64,000 nt of DNA, taken from NCBI GenBank assembly GCA_900468805.1, contig UEIF01000003.1, forward strand, positions 60,389-124,388. The letters run 5' to 3'. Positions 44,034 through 53,255 of this stretch are shown here, one piece after another; the stretch's first letter is position 1; every line of letters begins with the position of its first letter. Source of the DNA: Hyphomicrobiales bacterium. Its GTDB lineage: Bacteria > Pseudomonadota > Alphaproteobacteria > Rhizobiales > Rhizobiaceae. A program made the translations under genes and the position numbers. The notes beneath the pieces are model-generated. The model searched no databases, was not told the origin of the DNA, and worked only from the letters and a program-made list of their open reading frames with translations.

Positions 44034-45821
44034 TCAGAGGGTTTCCAATATCGGGCTCTCCAGCACTTTGCCGGTAACGACATCGGCGATGCCGCGGTCG
44101 GTCTGGTGTGGGCCGACATTGCAGGCAAGCGTAGCGCCGAAGCAAGCCTTGAAGACTAAATAGGGTGGCTTCCAGTCGACGATCTTCTCCATGGCCTTGC
44201 GGATGCCGGCAAAGCCGTTGGCGGTTTCCTGGAGGGAAGCGTCGCTCACGAGGCCGGAGAGTGGCAGAGGTAGACGGACTTCGACCTGGCCGTCCTTTGC
44301 GACGGCCATGCCGCCGCCGACCTCGATGACGGCGTTTGCCGCAAGCGCCATGTCGCGTGCATTCCCGCCGAAGACGGTGAGGTTGTGGCTGTCATGCGAG
44401 ACAGTGGTGCAGAAGGCGCCGCGCCATTCGCCCCAGCCGGTCAGGAAGCCGATGCGCGGCTTCCCATCCGCCAGTCCATGGCGATGCGCGACAGCGATCA
44501 TGGCACTGCCGGCGGGCGGCACGACGAAGCCGTCACGAACGTCGGCTTCTGCCTCGCCCCATTGGGTGAAGCGCGGCCGATCGATTGTCGCGAGACGCAC
44601 CCTGGTGCCTTCAGCGGGAATGCGGAAATCATCGTCGGTGAGCTGTGCGAGCCTGACCGAGCGCAGGAGCGGGCTTGTATCGAATGGCTGGGTGGGTTCC
44701 GTCACCACGCCGTCTTCGGCAACCAAGCGGCCATTGGCGATGACGGCGCGGGCCTTGAAGTCGGCCAAGTCTTCGAACAAGACGAGATCGGCGCGGCGAC
44801 CTGCTGCGATGAGGCCGAGATCGGAGCGTTTCAATCGCTGTGCCGCATTGAAGGTTGCTGCGCCAAGCGCCCATTCCGGCCTCATGCCGTAGCGAACGAG
44901 GCGACGTACCACGTCGTCAAGACCACCATTTTCATGGAGTTCATCGGGGAAAACGTCGTCGGTGCAGAGTGTGACGGTCGCCGGCAAGTGGCCGATGCCA
45001 TCAAGCGCATCGACGAATTCTTTCAGCAGATGATCGTGCGAACCGCGCAGCTCGATCGTCATTCCGGCTGCGAGTTTCTGCAGCAGGTCGGGGCCTGATG
45101 TGAGCTCGTGATCGGAGGTGACGCCGGCCGCCATGAAGGCATTGAGGTCAGCACCATCAAGTCCGCGGGCATGGCCGCAGACGAGCTTGCCGGAGGTCAG
45201 GCCGGCATTGACGATGGCTGTCAGACGGGGATCGCCATCGATGACGCCACGCATGTTCATGACCTCGGCGACGCCGCCGATTGCCGGCGTACGCAGCAGG
45301 TCGGCGATGATGTTGGCGTCGAAATCCGCGCCGGCCAGTTCGAGACCGGGGGCGGAGGGAACGCAGGAGGGGGCAAGCAGGATCATACGCAGCGGCAGGC
45401 AGCGCGAGGCTTCGATTGCCCAGCGCACGCCGTCGAGACCATGGACGTTGCCGAATTCATGCGGATCCCAGACGATTGTCGTGACACCGCGCGGCAGTAC
45501 GGCTTCCGCATATTCCGCCGGCGTGACCATCGAGCTTTCGATATGCATATGCGTATCGATCAGCCCGGGAGAGATGATGCTGCCGGTGGCATCGATTACG
45601 CTTGCGGAATCGCTTCGGCTTGCCGGCGCGTGGACGCTTGCGATCAAAGCGCCGACGAGGCCGATATCGGCCTCGCGGATCAGGCCGGTGACGGTATCGA
45701 GAATGCGGCCGCCGGTAATAAGCACATCGAAAGGACTATCGCCGCGAGCCGCTACGACAGCACGGGCACGTAAGACCGGATCATTGAGATCGGCAGGTTC
45801 CTGGCGCAGGGTTGCGGTCAT
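44034..45821 (-). CDS. ade: Adenine deaminase
   Basis: A 595-residue manganese/iron amidohydrolase that turns adenine into hypoxanthine and ammonia. Motifs are GLIDTHMHIESSM (metal ligands), DPHEFGNVHG, CGHARGLDGADLNAFMAAG, CTDDVFPDELHENGG and VSHDSHNLTVFGGN. It overlaps the nucleoside hydrolase gene by 4 bp, so hydrolysed nucleosides pass straight into base deamination. It is last in the LacI-ABC operon. Confidence 0.95.
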   Translation of the reverse strand: MTATLRQEPADLNDPVLRARAVVAARGDSPFDVLITGGRILDTVTGLIREADIGLVGALIASVHAPASRSDSASVIDATGSIISPGLIDTHMHIESSMVTPAEYAEAVLPRGVTTIVWDPHEFGNVHGLDGVRWAIEASRCLPLRMILLAPSCVPSAPGLELAGADFDANIIADLLRTPAIGGVAEVMNMRGVIDGDPRLTAIVNAGLTSGKLVCGHARGLDGADLNAFMAAGVTSDHELTSGPDLLQKLAAGMTIELRGSHDHLLKEFVDALDGIGHLPATVTLCTDDVFPDELHENGGLDDVVRRLVRYGMRPEWALGAATFNAAQRLKRSDLGLIAAGRRADLVLFEDLADFKARAVIANGRLVAEDGVVTEPTQPFDTSPLLRSVRLAQLTDDDFRIPAEGTRVRLATIDRPRFTQWGEAEADVRDGFVVPPAGSAMIAVAHRHGLADGKPRIGFLTGWGEWRGAFCTTVSHDSHNLTVFGGNARDMALAANAVIEVGGGMAVAKDGQVEVRLPLPLSGLVSDASLQETANGFAGIRKAMEKIVDWKPPYLVFKACFGATLACNVGPHQTDRGIADVVTGKVLESPILETL

Positions 45822-46738
45822 TTGCGGGCCTCGTTGACCAGGGCGGCGAGAATGATGACACGCGCCATTTCGGCATCGATGTCGGCGGCGAACTGAGCAT
45901 TGAACGTTGCGTGAGTGGCGCGGGTTTCAACGACGGTGCGCCCACGCGTGTGCTGGCCTTGCAGTTCTGCATCGATGCGAGCGGGGCGAAAGCTTACCAC
46001 CTGCGGCGCGACGAAGGCGACGGCGGCCGAGGGATCGTAGATGGCCATGGCTGCGCGTCCGCGGCTGGTGCCGATCCTGATGTAACCGGCGAACATGTCG
46101 GCGATCAGGTCGGCATTGGCACCGCCCGCCGCACGTACTGGATCGGCATCCTCGGGCTTTGCGAGAACCTTGCGGCAGAGGTCGAGGTCGACCATGCGCA
46201 GCGGCAGCTTGTGAGCGATGACGATCGCCAGCGCCTCCGGGTCGGCGAGAGCGTTGAATTCCGCGGATGCCGTATGATTGCCGGAGGTGACGCCGCCACC
46301 CATCCAGACGAGTTCGGTGATGCCGGCTGCAAGATCGGGCCGCGCGAGCGCCAGTGCTGCGATATTCGTCAGCGGTCCGAGCGCCAGGATGCGATGCGGG
46401 CCTTCCAGCTCCAGCCAGCAGCAAAGAGCGACGAAGGCATCGCTGTCAGGGAGGATAGGGGCCGGCGGCAGGTGTTTGCCTGTCGTTGGAATGCCGCTTT
46501 CGCCGAGGATCGCCTGCGCCGTCTCTAGTTTACCGAGGACGGGCATGTCGCGGCCGGTGTGAATCGGAAATTTCCAGCCGAAGGCCTTGGCGGCACCGGC
46601 TGCGTTCGTGCGCACCTGCGGCAGCGGCGCGTTGCCGAAAACCAGCGAGACGCCGTCGATGTCGAGTTCGGCGTTCGTCACCACCATGATGGCGGCGATA
46701 TCGTCGAAACCCATGTCCGTGTCGATCCAAACGCCCAT
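45818..46738 (-). CDS. Nucleoside hydrolase (IUNH family)
   Basis: A 306-residue enzyme that cleaves the N-glycosidic bond of ribonucleosides. The calcium-binding start motif is IDTDMGFDDIAAIM (close to the usual DTDPGxDD) and further ligands appear in LALGPLTNIAALAL and VWMGGGVTSGNHTASAEFN. The ATG at 46738 is chosen because MGVWIDTDMG begins right at the domain. It lies 4 bp from the ABC ATPase gene and 4 bp overlaps ade. Base and ribose are the products. Confidence 0.93.
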   Translation of the reverse strand: MGVWIDTDMGFDDIAAIMVVTNAELDIDGVSLVFGNAPLPQVRTNAAGAAKAFGWKFPIHTGRDMPVLGKLETAQAILGESGIPTTGKHLPPAPILPDSDAFVALCCWLELEGPHRILALGPLTNIAALALARPDLAAGITELVWMGGGVTSGNHTASAEFNALADPEALAIVIAHKLPLRMVDLDLCRKVLAKPEDADPVRAAGGANADLIADMFAGYIRIGTSRGRAAMAIYDPSAAVAFVAPQVVSFRPARIDAELQGQHTRGRTVVETRATHATFNAQFAADIDAEMARVIILAALVNEARK

Positions 46739-46742
46739 GATC

Positions 46743-47768
46743 TCACCCGAAACGCTTGAGGCTTGCGGAAGCTGCAACCGGCAGGTCGAAGACGATCGTG
46801 CTGCCCAGTTCGTGTTGCGGCAGGGCGGAATCGACTTCCGCCTTGATCGGGCCAAGCGTGCTGTCCAGCAGATATTCGCGGCTGTTGCCGGCGAAAGACG
46901 TGCCACGCACGGTACCCGGGAAAGGCCCGGAACCAAGGATCACCGCGCGCGGCCGCCAGGCAAGGCCCGCCGCACCTTCCATGGCGGGGGCGGAGAGGGC
47001 GACAGGGCCGTTCGGCGTCGCAAGCTTTCCGTCCTTCAGCGCAAAGATGTTTTCGAAGCCGACGAAATCGGCAACGAAGGAGGAGACGGGCTTGTTGTAG
47101 ATGTCCTCGGGCGTGCCGATCTGCTCGATGCCACCGTTCAGCATGACGATGATGCGGTCTGCAAGGGCAAGCGCTTCGGCCTGATCGTGGGTGACGAAGA
47201 TCATCGTCACACCGGTTTCCTTCTGCACGCGCTGCAGCTCGGCGCGCATTTCGAGACGCAGGCGGGCATCGAGATTGGAGAGGGGCTCGTCCAGTAACAG
47301 CACCTTCGGTTCCATCACCATGGAGCGGGCAAGTGCTACACGTTGCTGCTGGCCGCCCGAGAGCTCACCGGGCTTTCGGGCGGCAAATTTCGCAAGGCCG
47401 ACGGATTTGATGCCGGCATTGACCTTGTCGTCGAGATCCTGACCGCGAAGGCCCTTGAGGCGCAGGCCGAAGGCAACGTTTTCATAGACGGTCAGATGCG
47501 GGAACAGCGCGTAGGACTGGAAGACGAGGCCGACGGCGCGCTTGTTGGCGGAGACGCGGGTGATCTCGGTGCCATCGAGATTGATGCGGCCGGAAGCCGG
47601 GTTCAGCAGGCCGGCAATGGCGCGCATGGTCGTCGTCTTGCCGCAGCCGGAGGGGCCGAGAAGAGCTACCAGCTCGCCCTTGGCAATCGACAGGTCGAGG
47701 TCCTTCACCGCAACCGTATCACCATAGGCGAGAGTCAGCTTGTCGAGTTGAAGGTATGCATCAGACAT
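46743..47768 (-). CDS. ABC transporter ATPase (PotA/FbpC type)
   Basis: A 341-residue ATPase with Walker A GPSGCGKTTT (about 38-47), signature LSGGQQQRVALARSM, Walker B LLLDEPLSNLD and a C-terminal TOBE domain, as in polyamine, iron and spermidine importers. It starts at MSDAYLQLDKLTLAYG and overlaps the second permease gene by 8 bp. Confidence 0.93.
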   Translation of the reverse strand: MSDAYLQLDKLTLAYGDTVAVKDLDLSIAKGELVALLGPSGCGKTTTMRAIAGLLNPASGRINLDGTEITRVSANKRAVGLVFQSYALFPHLTVYENVAFGLRLKGLRGQDLDDKVNAGIKSVGLAKFAARKPGELSGGQQQRVALARSMVMEPKVLLLDEPLSNLDARLRLEMRAELQRVQKETGVTMIFVTHDQAEALALADRIIVMLNGGIEQIGTPEDIYNKPVSSFVADFVGFENIFALKDGKLATPNGPVALSAPAMEGAAGLAWRPRAVILGSGPFPGTVRGTSFAGNSREYLLDSTLGPIKAEVDSALPQHELGSTIVFDLPVAASASLKRFG

Positions 47769-48540
47769 AGCGAGAAAATCCCAGGAAGCGTTCGGCAAGG
47801 AAGACGATGCCGATCGAAAGGAAGGCGAGTAGCGCCGAGAGCGCGGCAACGGAAGGATCGTAGGTGGTCTCCATATAACCCAGCATGTCGATCGGCAGCG
47901 TGCGGACGCCCGGACCGGAGAGGAAGAGCGAGACTGGCACCTGATTGAAGCTGGTGACGAAGCCGAGGATGAAGGCAGCGAGAATGCCGCCGCGGATATT
48001 CGGCATGACGACGCGGAAGAAGGCGCCGAGCCGCGAGGAGCCCAGCAATACCGCGGCTTCCTCGATATCGGAGCGCAGGTTTCCGAGGCTCGCGGATACC
48101 ACGCGTACGGCATAGGGCAGCACCAGTGCGGTATGGGCGAAGAAGAGCGCCAGCGTGATGTTGAAGCTGAAGGGCACCACCAGATATCGCAGCAGCGCCA
48201 GGCCGACGATGATACCAGGCACGATGATGGGCAGCGAGACGATGGTTCTCACCGTCTCCGACCCTGGCAGCCGGTAGCGCGACAGTGCATAGGCCGCGGG
48301 AATGCCGAGAATGAGAGCTGAGAGTGTCCCAAAGACCGCCAGAAACATCGACATGGCAAAGCTGTCGCGGAAACTGTCGATGGTGAAGACCTTGGCCACC
48401 CAGCGCAGCGACAGGCCCTGCGGCGGGAAGGCCAATGTATCGCCGGCCGAAAGCGAGGCAGCGATGATGATCAGGAAGGGGCCGATCAGGAAGACCAGCA
48501 ACAGGAACAGCACGACCGGTGAGAAGAGGCGGATACTCAT
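47761..48540 (-). CDS. ABC transporter permease 2 (PotC-like)
   Basis: A 259-residue permease with six helices and the EAA loop (EEAAVLLGSSRLGAFFRVVM). It overlaps permease 1 by 4 bp. It forms the channel with the first permease. Confidence 0.92.
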   Translation of the reverse strand: MSIRLFSPVVLFLLLVFLIGPFLIIIAASLSAGDTLAFPPQGLSLRWVAKVFTIDSFRDSFAMSMFLAVFGTLSALILGIPAAYALSRYRLPGSETVRTIVSLPIIVPGIIVGLALLRYLVVPFSFNITLALFFAHTALVLPYAVRVVSASLGNLRSDIEEAAVLLGSSRLGAFFRVVMPNIRGGILAAFILGFVTSFNQVPVSLFLSGPGVRTLPIDMLGYMETTYDPSVAALSALLAFLSIGIVFLAERFLGFSRYV

Positions 48541-49364
48541 CGGCGGTTCCTCGCGGTGGCAAGGCGCTTCAGCAGGATATTGGCGGCAAAGCTCATGACG
48601 ATCAGGATGAAGGCGATGACGCTCGCCGAGACGAAGTTATTGGCGACGGAGACCTGCTGGTACAGTAGCGTTTCCAGCATCAGCACCTTGGAGCCGCCCA
48701 GAATGGCGGGCGTGATATAGGCCGTCAGTGAGCCGGTAAAGACCAGCGTGCCACCGACGACAAGGCCTTCCTTGGTGAGCGGCAGGATGACCTTCCAGAA
48801 GACCTGGAACCAGTTGGCGCCGAGAACGCGGGCGGCGGGAATAGCGTCCTTCGGCATATTTTCCAATGCACTGATCAGCGACAGGATCATCAAAGGGAGG
48901 AAAAGCTGAAGCAAGCCGATGAAGACGGCGGTTTCCGTGAAGAGAAGGCGTAGTGGTTCTGCGCTCATGCCGAGGCCGGTGATCGCTTCATTGACGATAC
49001 CGGTGCGGCCGAGGATGACGATCCAGGCATAGGTACGGGCGACGGGCGAAATCATCAGCGGCAGGGTGATGAGACCGATCATGCGGCCCTTACCCTTCGG
49101 CGGCAGATTGACGATCGCAAAAGCGGCGGCATAGCCTATGATGGCCGAAACTGCCGTCACCTCGAGGCCGAGCCGGAAGGTGCGGAAGAAGACGGTGCGG
49201 TTCAGCGTCTGAGAGAAGAAATCCACATAGGCGGCAAGCGTCCAGGCGCCGCCGCTGCGAAAGCCTTCAGAGAGCAGGATCGCGACAGGCAGCAGGAAGA
49301 CCACGGCGGCGAAGATCGCTGCCGGCAGGGCAAGCGCCAGGGCTTCTGCGCGGTTCTGGAACAT
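48537..49364 (-). CDS. ABC transporter permease 1 (PotB-like)
   Basis: A 275-residue permease with six helices and EAA-type loop (AARVLGANWFQVFWKVILPL). It starts MFQNRAEALALALPAAIF. It follows the binding-protein gene by 65 bp. Confidence 0.92.
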   Translation of the reverse strand: MFQNRAEALALALPAAIFAAVVFLLPVAILLSEGFRSGGAWTLAAYVDFFSQTLNRTVFFRTFRLGLEVTAVSAIIGYAAAFAIVNLPPKGKGRMIGLITLPLMISPVARTYAWIVILGRTGIVNEAITGLGMSAEPLRLLFTETAVFIGLLQLFLPLMILSLISALENMPKDAIPAARVLGANWFQVFWKVILPLTKEGLVVGGTLVFTGSLTAYITPAILGGSKVLMLETLLYQQVSVANNFVSASVIAFILIVMSFAANILLKRLATARNRR

Positions 49365-49429
49365 GAGACGCCTTTCGAGCGGAGGAAGGGTCGGTCCCGG
49401 CTGGCGCCGGGACCGATTTCAGCGACGGC

Positions 49430-50452
49430 TCACTGGCCGACCTTTTCATTCCATTCCTTCAGCCAGCCATTGCGGTTGTCGAGGGCGGCTGCGGAGGGGA
49501 TGAGCTTCAAGCTTTTGGCGGTCTCTTCGCCGTAGGTGATATTGTTGGCGACCGCGTCGGAGACCTTGACCTCCTTGTTCGCCGGGCTGTCGATCAGCTT
49601 TTCGGCGAGCTTGGTCTGGACGTCCGTCGACAGCCAGAAATCCATGAACTGCAGGGCGAGGTCCTGGTTCTTCGAACCCTTGGTCAGCACCAGCACGTTC
49701 ATGCCGCCGGTCTGGCCTTCCTTGGGCGTTGCCCATGCAACGGGAACATCGAGCTTGGTGAAGCCCGCCCAGGAGAAGCGGCCGATCGGAGCGGCCCAGA
49801 TTTCTTCCTGCTGCATAAGCTGCACGAGCTGTGAGGACTTTTCATAGAAGGTGACGATCTCGTCCTTCTTTTCGCCGAGTGCTTCGATCGGCGCCTTGAG
49901 ATCGGCTGAGTCCTTGCCGAGCGCGAGGCCGAGCATATAGAGCGCCGGCGGGCCTTGGTTGGTCGTGACGTTCGGGAAGGCGACGTGGCCGACATATTCA
50001 GGCTTCAAGAGATCGGCCCAGGACTCGATCTTCATCTTATCGGAGCGATAGGCGATCGAGGTGGCGTAGAAGGTGTAGCCGACGCTCATGCCATCGGCGT
50101 TCGGATCCTTGGCGATATCGTAGAGCTTGGACAAATTTTCGAGTTTGGACGTATCGATCTTGTCGATCAGGCCGGCGCGGGAAGCGGCGAGCCCATCAGC
50201 CATGGAGACGGCTGCAAGATCGATGACCGGATTGGCCTTGTTGGCTTCCATCTTGGCGAGGCGCTCGACGCTGTTGCCGGTCTCGACAATAAGCTTGCAG
50301 CCGCATTTGGCCTCGAAGGGATCGTAGACGATCGTCTTGAAGTCATCCTGTGCGAAAGCATAGACGGAAACGGTCAGCGTCCGTTCCTGAGCTGCTGCGC
50401 CGAAGGGGGAAAGTGCGGCCAGCGCCATCGATGCAATGAGGGTTTTCTTCAT
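49430..50452 (-). CDS. ABC substrate-binding protein (PotD/FbpA-like)
   Basis: A 340-residue periplasmic protein with a signal peptide (MKKTLIASMALAALSPFGAA, then AQERTL). It resembles the family of iron, putrescine and spermidine binders, with two cysteines (KCGCK) early in the mature protein. The gene starts at an ATG separated by one base from the LacI stop (ATGTAGAATG). The cargo is unknown; the operon suggests a purine nucleoside or related base. Confidence 0.9.
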   Translation of the reverse strand: MKKTLIASMALAALSPFGAAAQERTLTVSVYAFAQDDFKTIVYDPFEAKCGCKLIVETGNSVERLAKMEANKANPVIDLAAVSMADGLAASRAGLIDKIDTSKLENLSKLYDIAKDPNADGMSVGYTFYATSIAYRSDKMKIESWADLLKPEYVGHVAFPNVTTNQGPPALYMLGLALGKDSADLKAPIEALGEKKDEIVTFYEKSSQLVQLMQQEEIWAAPIGRFSWAGFTKLDVPVAWATPKEGQTGGMNVLVLTKGSKNQDLALQFMDFWLSTDVQTKLAEKLIDSPANKEVKVSDAVANNITYGEETAKSLKLIPSAAALDNRNGWLKEWNEKVGQ

Positions 50453-50453
50453 T

Positions 50454-51497
50454 CTACATGTTCTCCATCTCTGAGATTTTTGGTGCCGGGTTCGCGCGCC
50501 CGGATGAGTGGCGGATGATGAGCTGCATGGGTACGCGTTCGGTCTCCGCCGTGACCAGCACGCCCTCCCGAGTGCCGCTTTCGTTTATTCTGTCGATAAG
50601 CGCGGAGACGGCGATATCGGCAATCGTATCCATGTCCATCCTCACCGTCGTTAGCGACGGCGTGACGACGGGCGACCAGATGAGATCATCGAAGCCGGTG
50701 ACACTGACATCGCCGGGCACGCTGATCCCCTCCTGCTGAAGTTCGGTCAGTGCGCGCAGAGCCTGCAGGTCGGAAAGGGCTGCAAAGGCGGTGAAGCCCT
50801 GACCCGCCTTTTCCGCAAGGCCCAGCCGGCAGCCGGCGCCCGTCTCGGTTTCCAACCGCTCGATCCAGAGCGTTTCGGAGCGCATGCCGGGCGCCAGGCC
50901 GGCCCTGATGCCGCCGGCTCGGTCATTCTGGACATTGGATTCGTGATTGTTGCCGATGATCAGGATCTGCTTGTGGCCGAGGCCGGCGAGATGGGTGGCG
51001 ATTTCCCTGCCGCCCTGCCAATGGTCGGCAGCGACCGTATTGCCGGGCGTGGAGGCTGTGTCGATAACCGCAACCGGGCAGCTTGCGGCGGAAATACGGG
51101 TGGCGCGGCGAGGCACGACCACCATGCCGTCGACGCCGCGTTCCACCAGCCGGTTGATCGCCTCGGTCTGCGCCGTGATATCGCCGCGGGAGTCGGCGAT
51201 TAGCACTCCGTAGCCGGCGGCGGATGCGGCAGATTCGATGGCCTGGGCAATTTTTGGGAAGAGGGGATTGGCGATATCAGGCAGGACAAGACCGAGCACG
51301 CCGCTGCGGCCCGTACGCAGCGCCCGCCCGGCCTGGCTCGGCACATAGCCGAGTTCGGCGGCATGCGAGCGAATTCTTTCGATCAGAGCGTCGGAAACCC
51401 GGCCCTTGCCGGAGAGCGCATTCGAGACCGTGGCAACAGAGACGCCGAGCGACGTCGCTATCCTGCTGAGGTTGGGTCCCGAGCGTTGTGAAGCCAT
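50454..51497 (-). CDS. LacI-family repressor of the purine/ABC operon
   Basis: A 347-residue regulator with the helix-turn-helix LSRIATSLGVSVATVSNALS (about 10-29) and a periplasmic-binding-protein-like ligand domain. As the first gene of the operon it is likely autoregulatory. The operator TTAATCGTTTAA (51516-51527) lies 18 bp from its start. Ligand is probably a nucleoside, base or ribose derivative. Confidence 0.9.
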   Translation of the reverse strand: MASQRSGPNLSRIATSLGVSVATVSNALSGKGRVSDALIERIRSHAAELGYVPSQAGRALRTGRSGVLGLVLPDIANPLFPKIAQAIESAASAAGYGVLIADSRGDITAQTEAINRLVERGVDGMVVVPRRATRISAASCPVAVIDTASTPGNTVAADHWQGGREIATHLAGLGHKQILIIGNNHESNVQNDRAGGIRAGLAPGMRSETLWIERLETETGAGCRLGLAEKAGQGFTAFAALSDLQALRALTELQQEGISVPGDVSVTGFDDLIWSPVVTPSLTTVRMDMDTIADIAVSALIDRINESGTREGVLVTAETERVPMQLIIRHSSGRANPAPKISEMENM

Positions 51498-51515
51498 TGT
51501 TTTGAAGTTCTGCGC

Positions 51516-51527
51516 TTAATCGTTTAA
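51516..51527. promoter_or_regulatory. LacI-type operator upstream of the operon
   Basis: TTAATCGTTTAA has LacI-type symmetry about a central CG; on the other strand it reads TTAAACGATTAA. It pairs at five of six positions and lies 19-30 bp before the LacI start. Confidence 0.65.
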
Positions 51528-51611
51528 TCAACTGCATAGCGTAGCGATTGCGGCTTGTCGAATCCAAATTCCTCCAATGTGTATATTATCTGTCCCGGTA
51601 GATATTCACGC

Positions 51612-51643
51612 AAAGAAAAAGCCCCGCGGAAACCGCGGGGCTT
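51612..51643 (-). terminator. Terminator after the efflux outer membrane gene
   Basis: AAGCCCCGCGG-TTT-CCGCGGGGCTT with TTTTCTTTG on the minus strand; an 11 bp perfect stem closing the OMF gene. Confidence 0.92.
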
Positions 51644-51666
51644 AGGAACAATACTATGCGAGGAGT

Positions 51667-53100
51667 TTAGGTGCCCTTGGTAACCTTGACCGGTCCCGAA
51701 CCGGTGGTCTTGCCGCCCGGAGCGAAGCCGCCACCGGTTGCGATGTTGAGCGCAGCGTAATCCTTCGCCATCTGCTGAACAGCGGCGGCAAGGCTTGCCT
51801 GAGCGAGAGAGACCTGACGCTGGGCGTCGAGAACGTCGAGCAGCGAAGAAGCACCGTCCTTGTAAGATGCCGTCGAAAGCTCGAGGGTTTCCTGCGTCGT
51901 CCTGACCTGAGCGCGCAAGGCGTCAACGGTCTGGGCGTCACGGCGAACGGCCGAAAGGGCATCCTCGACCTGCTGGATTGCCGTCAGGACGGTCTGTTTC
52001 CAGGCGAGGTAGGATGCGACTGCGTCAGACTTGGAAACGTCGACATTGGCGCGCAGGCGGCCACCGTCGAGGATCGGCAGGTTCAGGGTCGGGCCGAAGG
52101 ACCATGCCGACAGGCCGCCATGTATGCCGCGCTGGTTAATGTAGCTCGGCGAGATCGAACCTGAGAGCGAGATCGACGGGTAGAGCTGAGCCTCTGCGAC
52201 ACCGATCTGGGCAGTAGCGGCGGCGAGGTTGCGCTCGGCCTGGCGAATATCTGGACGGTTGCGGATCAGGTCGGCCGGAATGCCGGAATTGATGCCGCCG
52301 CGGAAAGTCGGCTGGCCGGAGCCACGCAACAGTTCATCAACCATCGAACCGGCCGGCTGGCCGAGGAGGGTGGCGATATGATGGGCCGAAACGCGGATGT
52401 TGGTTTCGAGGCCGGGGATTTCTGCGAGCGTCGACTGGACAAGACCCTCAGCCTGCACGACGTCGAGGCGGGATGCCGCTCCTGCATCAAGCTGGAACTT
52501 GGTGAGGTCGTAGGTTTCCTGACGGGACTTCAGGTTGGCCTTCGAAAGCGCCAGACGCTGCTGGAAGAAGCGCAGATCAATGTAGGTTGAGACAAGGTCC
52601 TGGATGTAGGACAGCTTGGCGATGTCGGCACCCGCGTAAGCGGAATCAAGAGAGGCGAGCGCGCTTTCCTTGCTGCGCTTGTAGAGTCCGAACAGATCGA
52701 GCAGCCAGGACAGGGAAAGCTGTCCGGCGCTGGTGTTGCGGGTGTCGAATTGGGTACGGAGTTCGCCCCCCTGGCCACTGATGGTGTGGGAAGCACCGAC
52801 ATCGAGGGCGGGCAAGGCGCCGGCGCCGGCGATGGTGACGTTGGCGGATGCGGAATTGATACGCTCGATCGCTTGTTGAATCGTCAGGTTCTGGCTAAGT
52901 CCGGTCTGGACAAGGCTGTCGAGCTTGCGGTCGTTATAGGCGGTCCACCAAGCCGTGGTAGCGACATCGCCGATGTTCTTTTTGCCACCTTCACTGAATT
53001 TTCCAGGAAGCGCCATTTCAGGAGGTACGTGATCAGGGCCTACTACGCAGCCCGATAGCAATAACAATAACGCCGGTGTGGCATAACGAAGGGGTACCAT
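51667..53100 (-). CDS. Outer membrane efflux lipoprotein (OprM/NodT family)
   Basis: The third part of a tripartite pump: a 477-residue TolC-type channel with a lipobox (LLLSGCVVG). Long coiled regions and the pair of repeated domains are present (AERNLAAATAQIGVAEAQLY). Start at the ATG 53100 (MVPLRYATPALLLLLSG), which has AGGA at 8 nt; the upstream ATG at 53109 is an alternative. It is transcribed after the RND gene with 155 bp between. Confidence 0.93.
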   Translation of the reverse strand: MVPLRYATPALLLLLSGCVVGPDHVPPEMALPGKFSEGGKKNIGDVATTAWWTAYNDRKLDSLVQTGLSQNLTIQQAIERINSASANVTIAGAGALPALDVGASHTISGQGGELRTQFDTRNTSAGQLSLSWLLDLFGLYKRSKESALASLDSAYAGADIAKLSYIQDLVSTYIDLRFFQQRLALSKANLKSRQETYDLTKFQLDAGAASRLDVVQAEGLVQSTLAEIPGLETNIRVSAHHIATLLGQPAGSMVDELLRGSGQPTFRGGINSGIPADLIRNRPDIRQAERNLAAATAQIGVAEAQLYPSISLSGSISPSYINQRGIHGGLSAWSFGPTLNLPILDGGRLRANVDVSKSDAVASYLAWKQTVLTAIQQVEDALSAVRRDAQTVDALRAQVRTTQETLELSTASYKDGASSLLDVLDAQRQVSLAQASLAAAVQQMAKDYAALNIATGGGFAPGGKTTGSGPVKVTKGT

Positions 53101-53255
53101 GCATTTCATCCTGTAACTCGAGCAAGTCAATTCTTGTCCCGAAGCGTCATGCTTCACTATCGGCTAACGCGCCTCGTTCCATACGCAAAACATCATGCCG
53201 AAGCAGTCCGTGCGCAATGTAGCAATCTGAAAAGCTTTCTCACAGTGCATTTATA

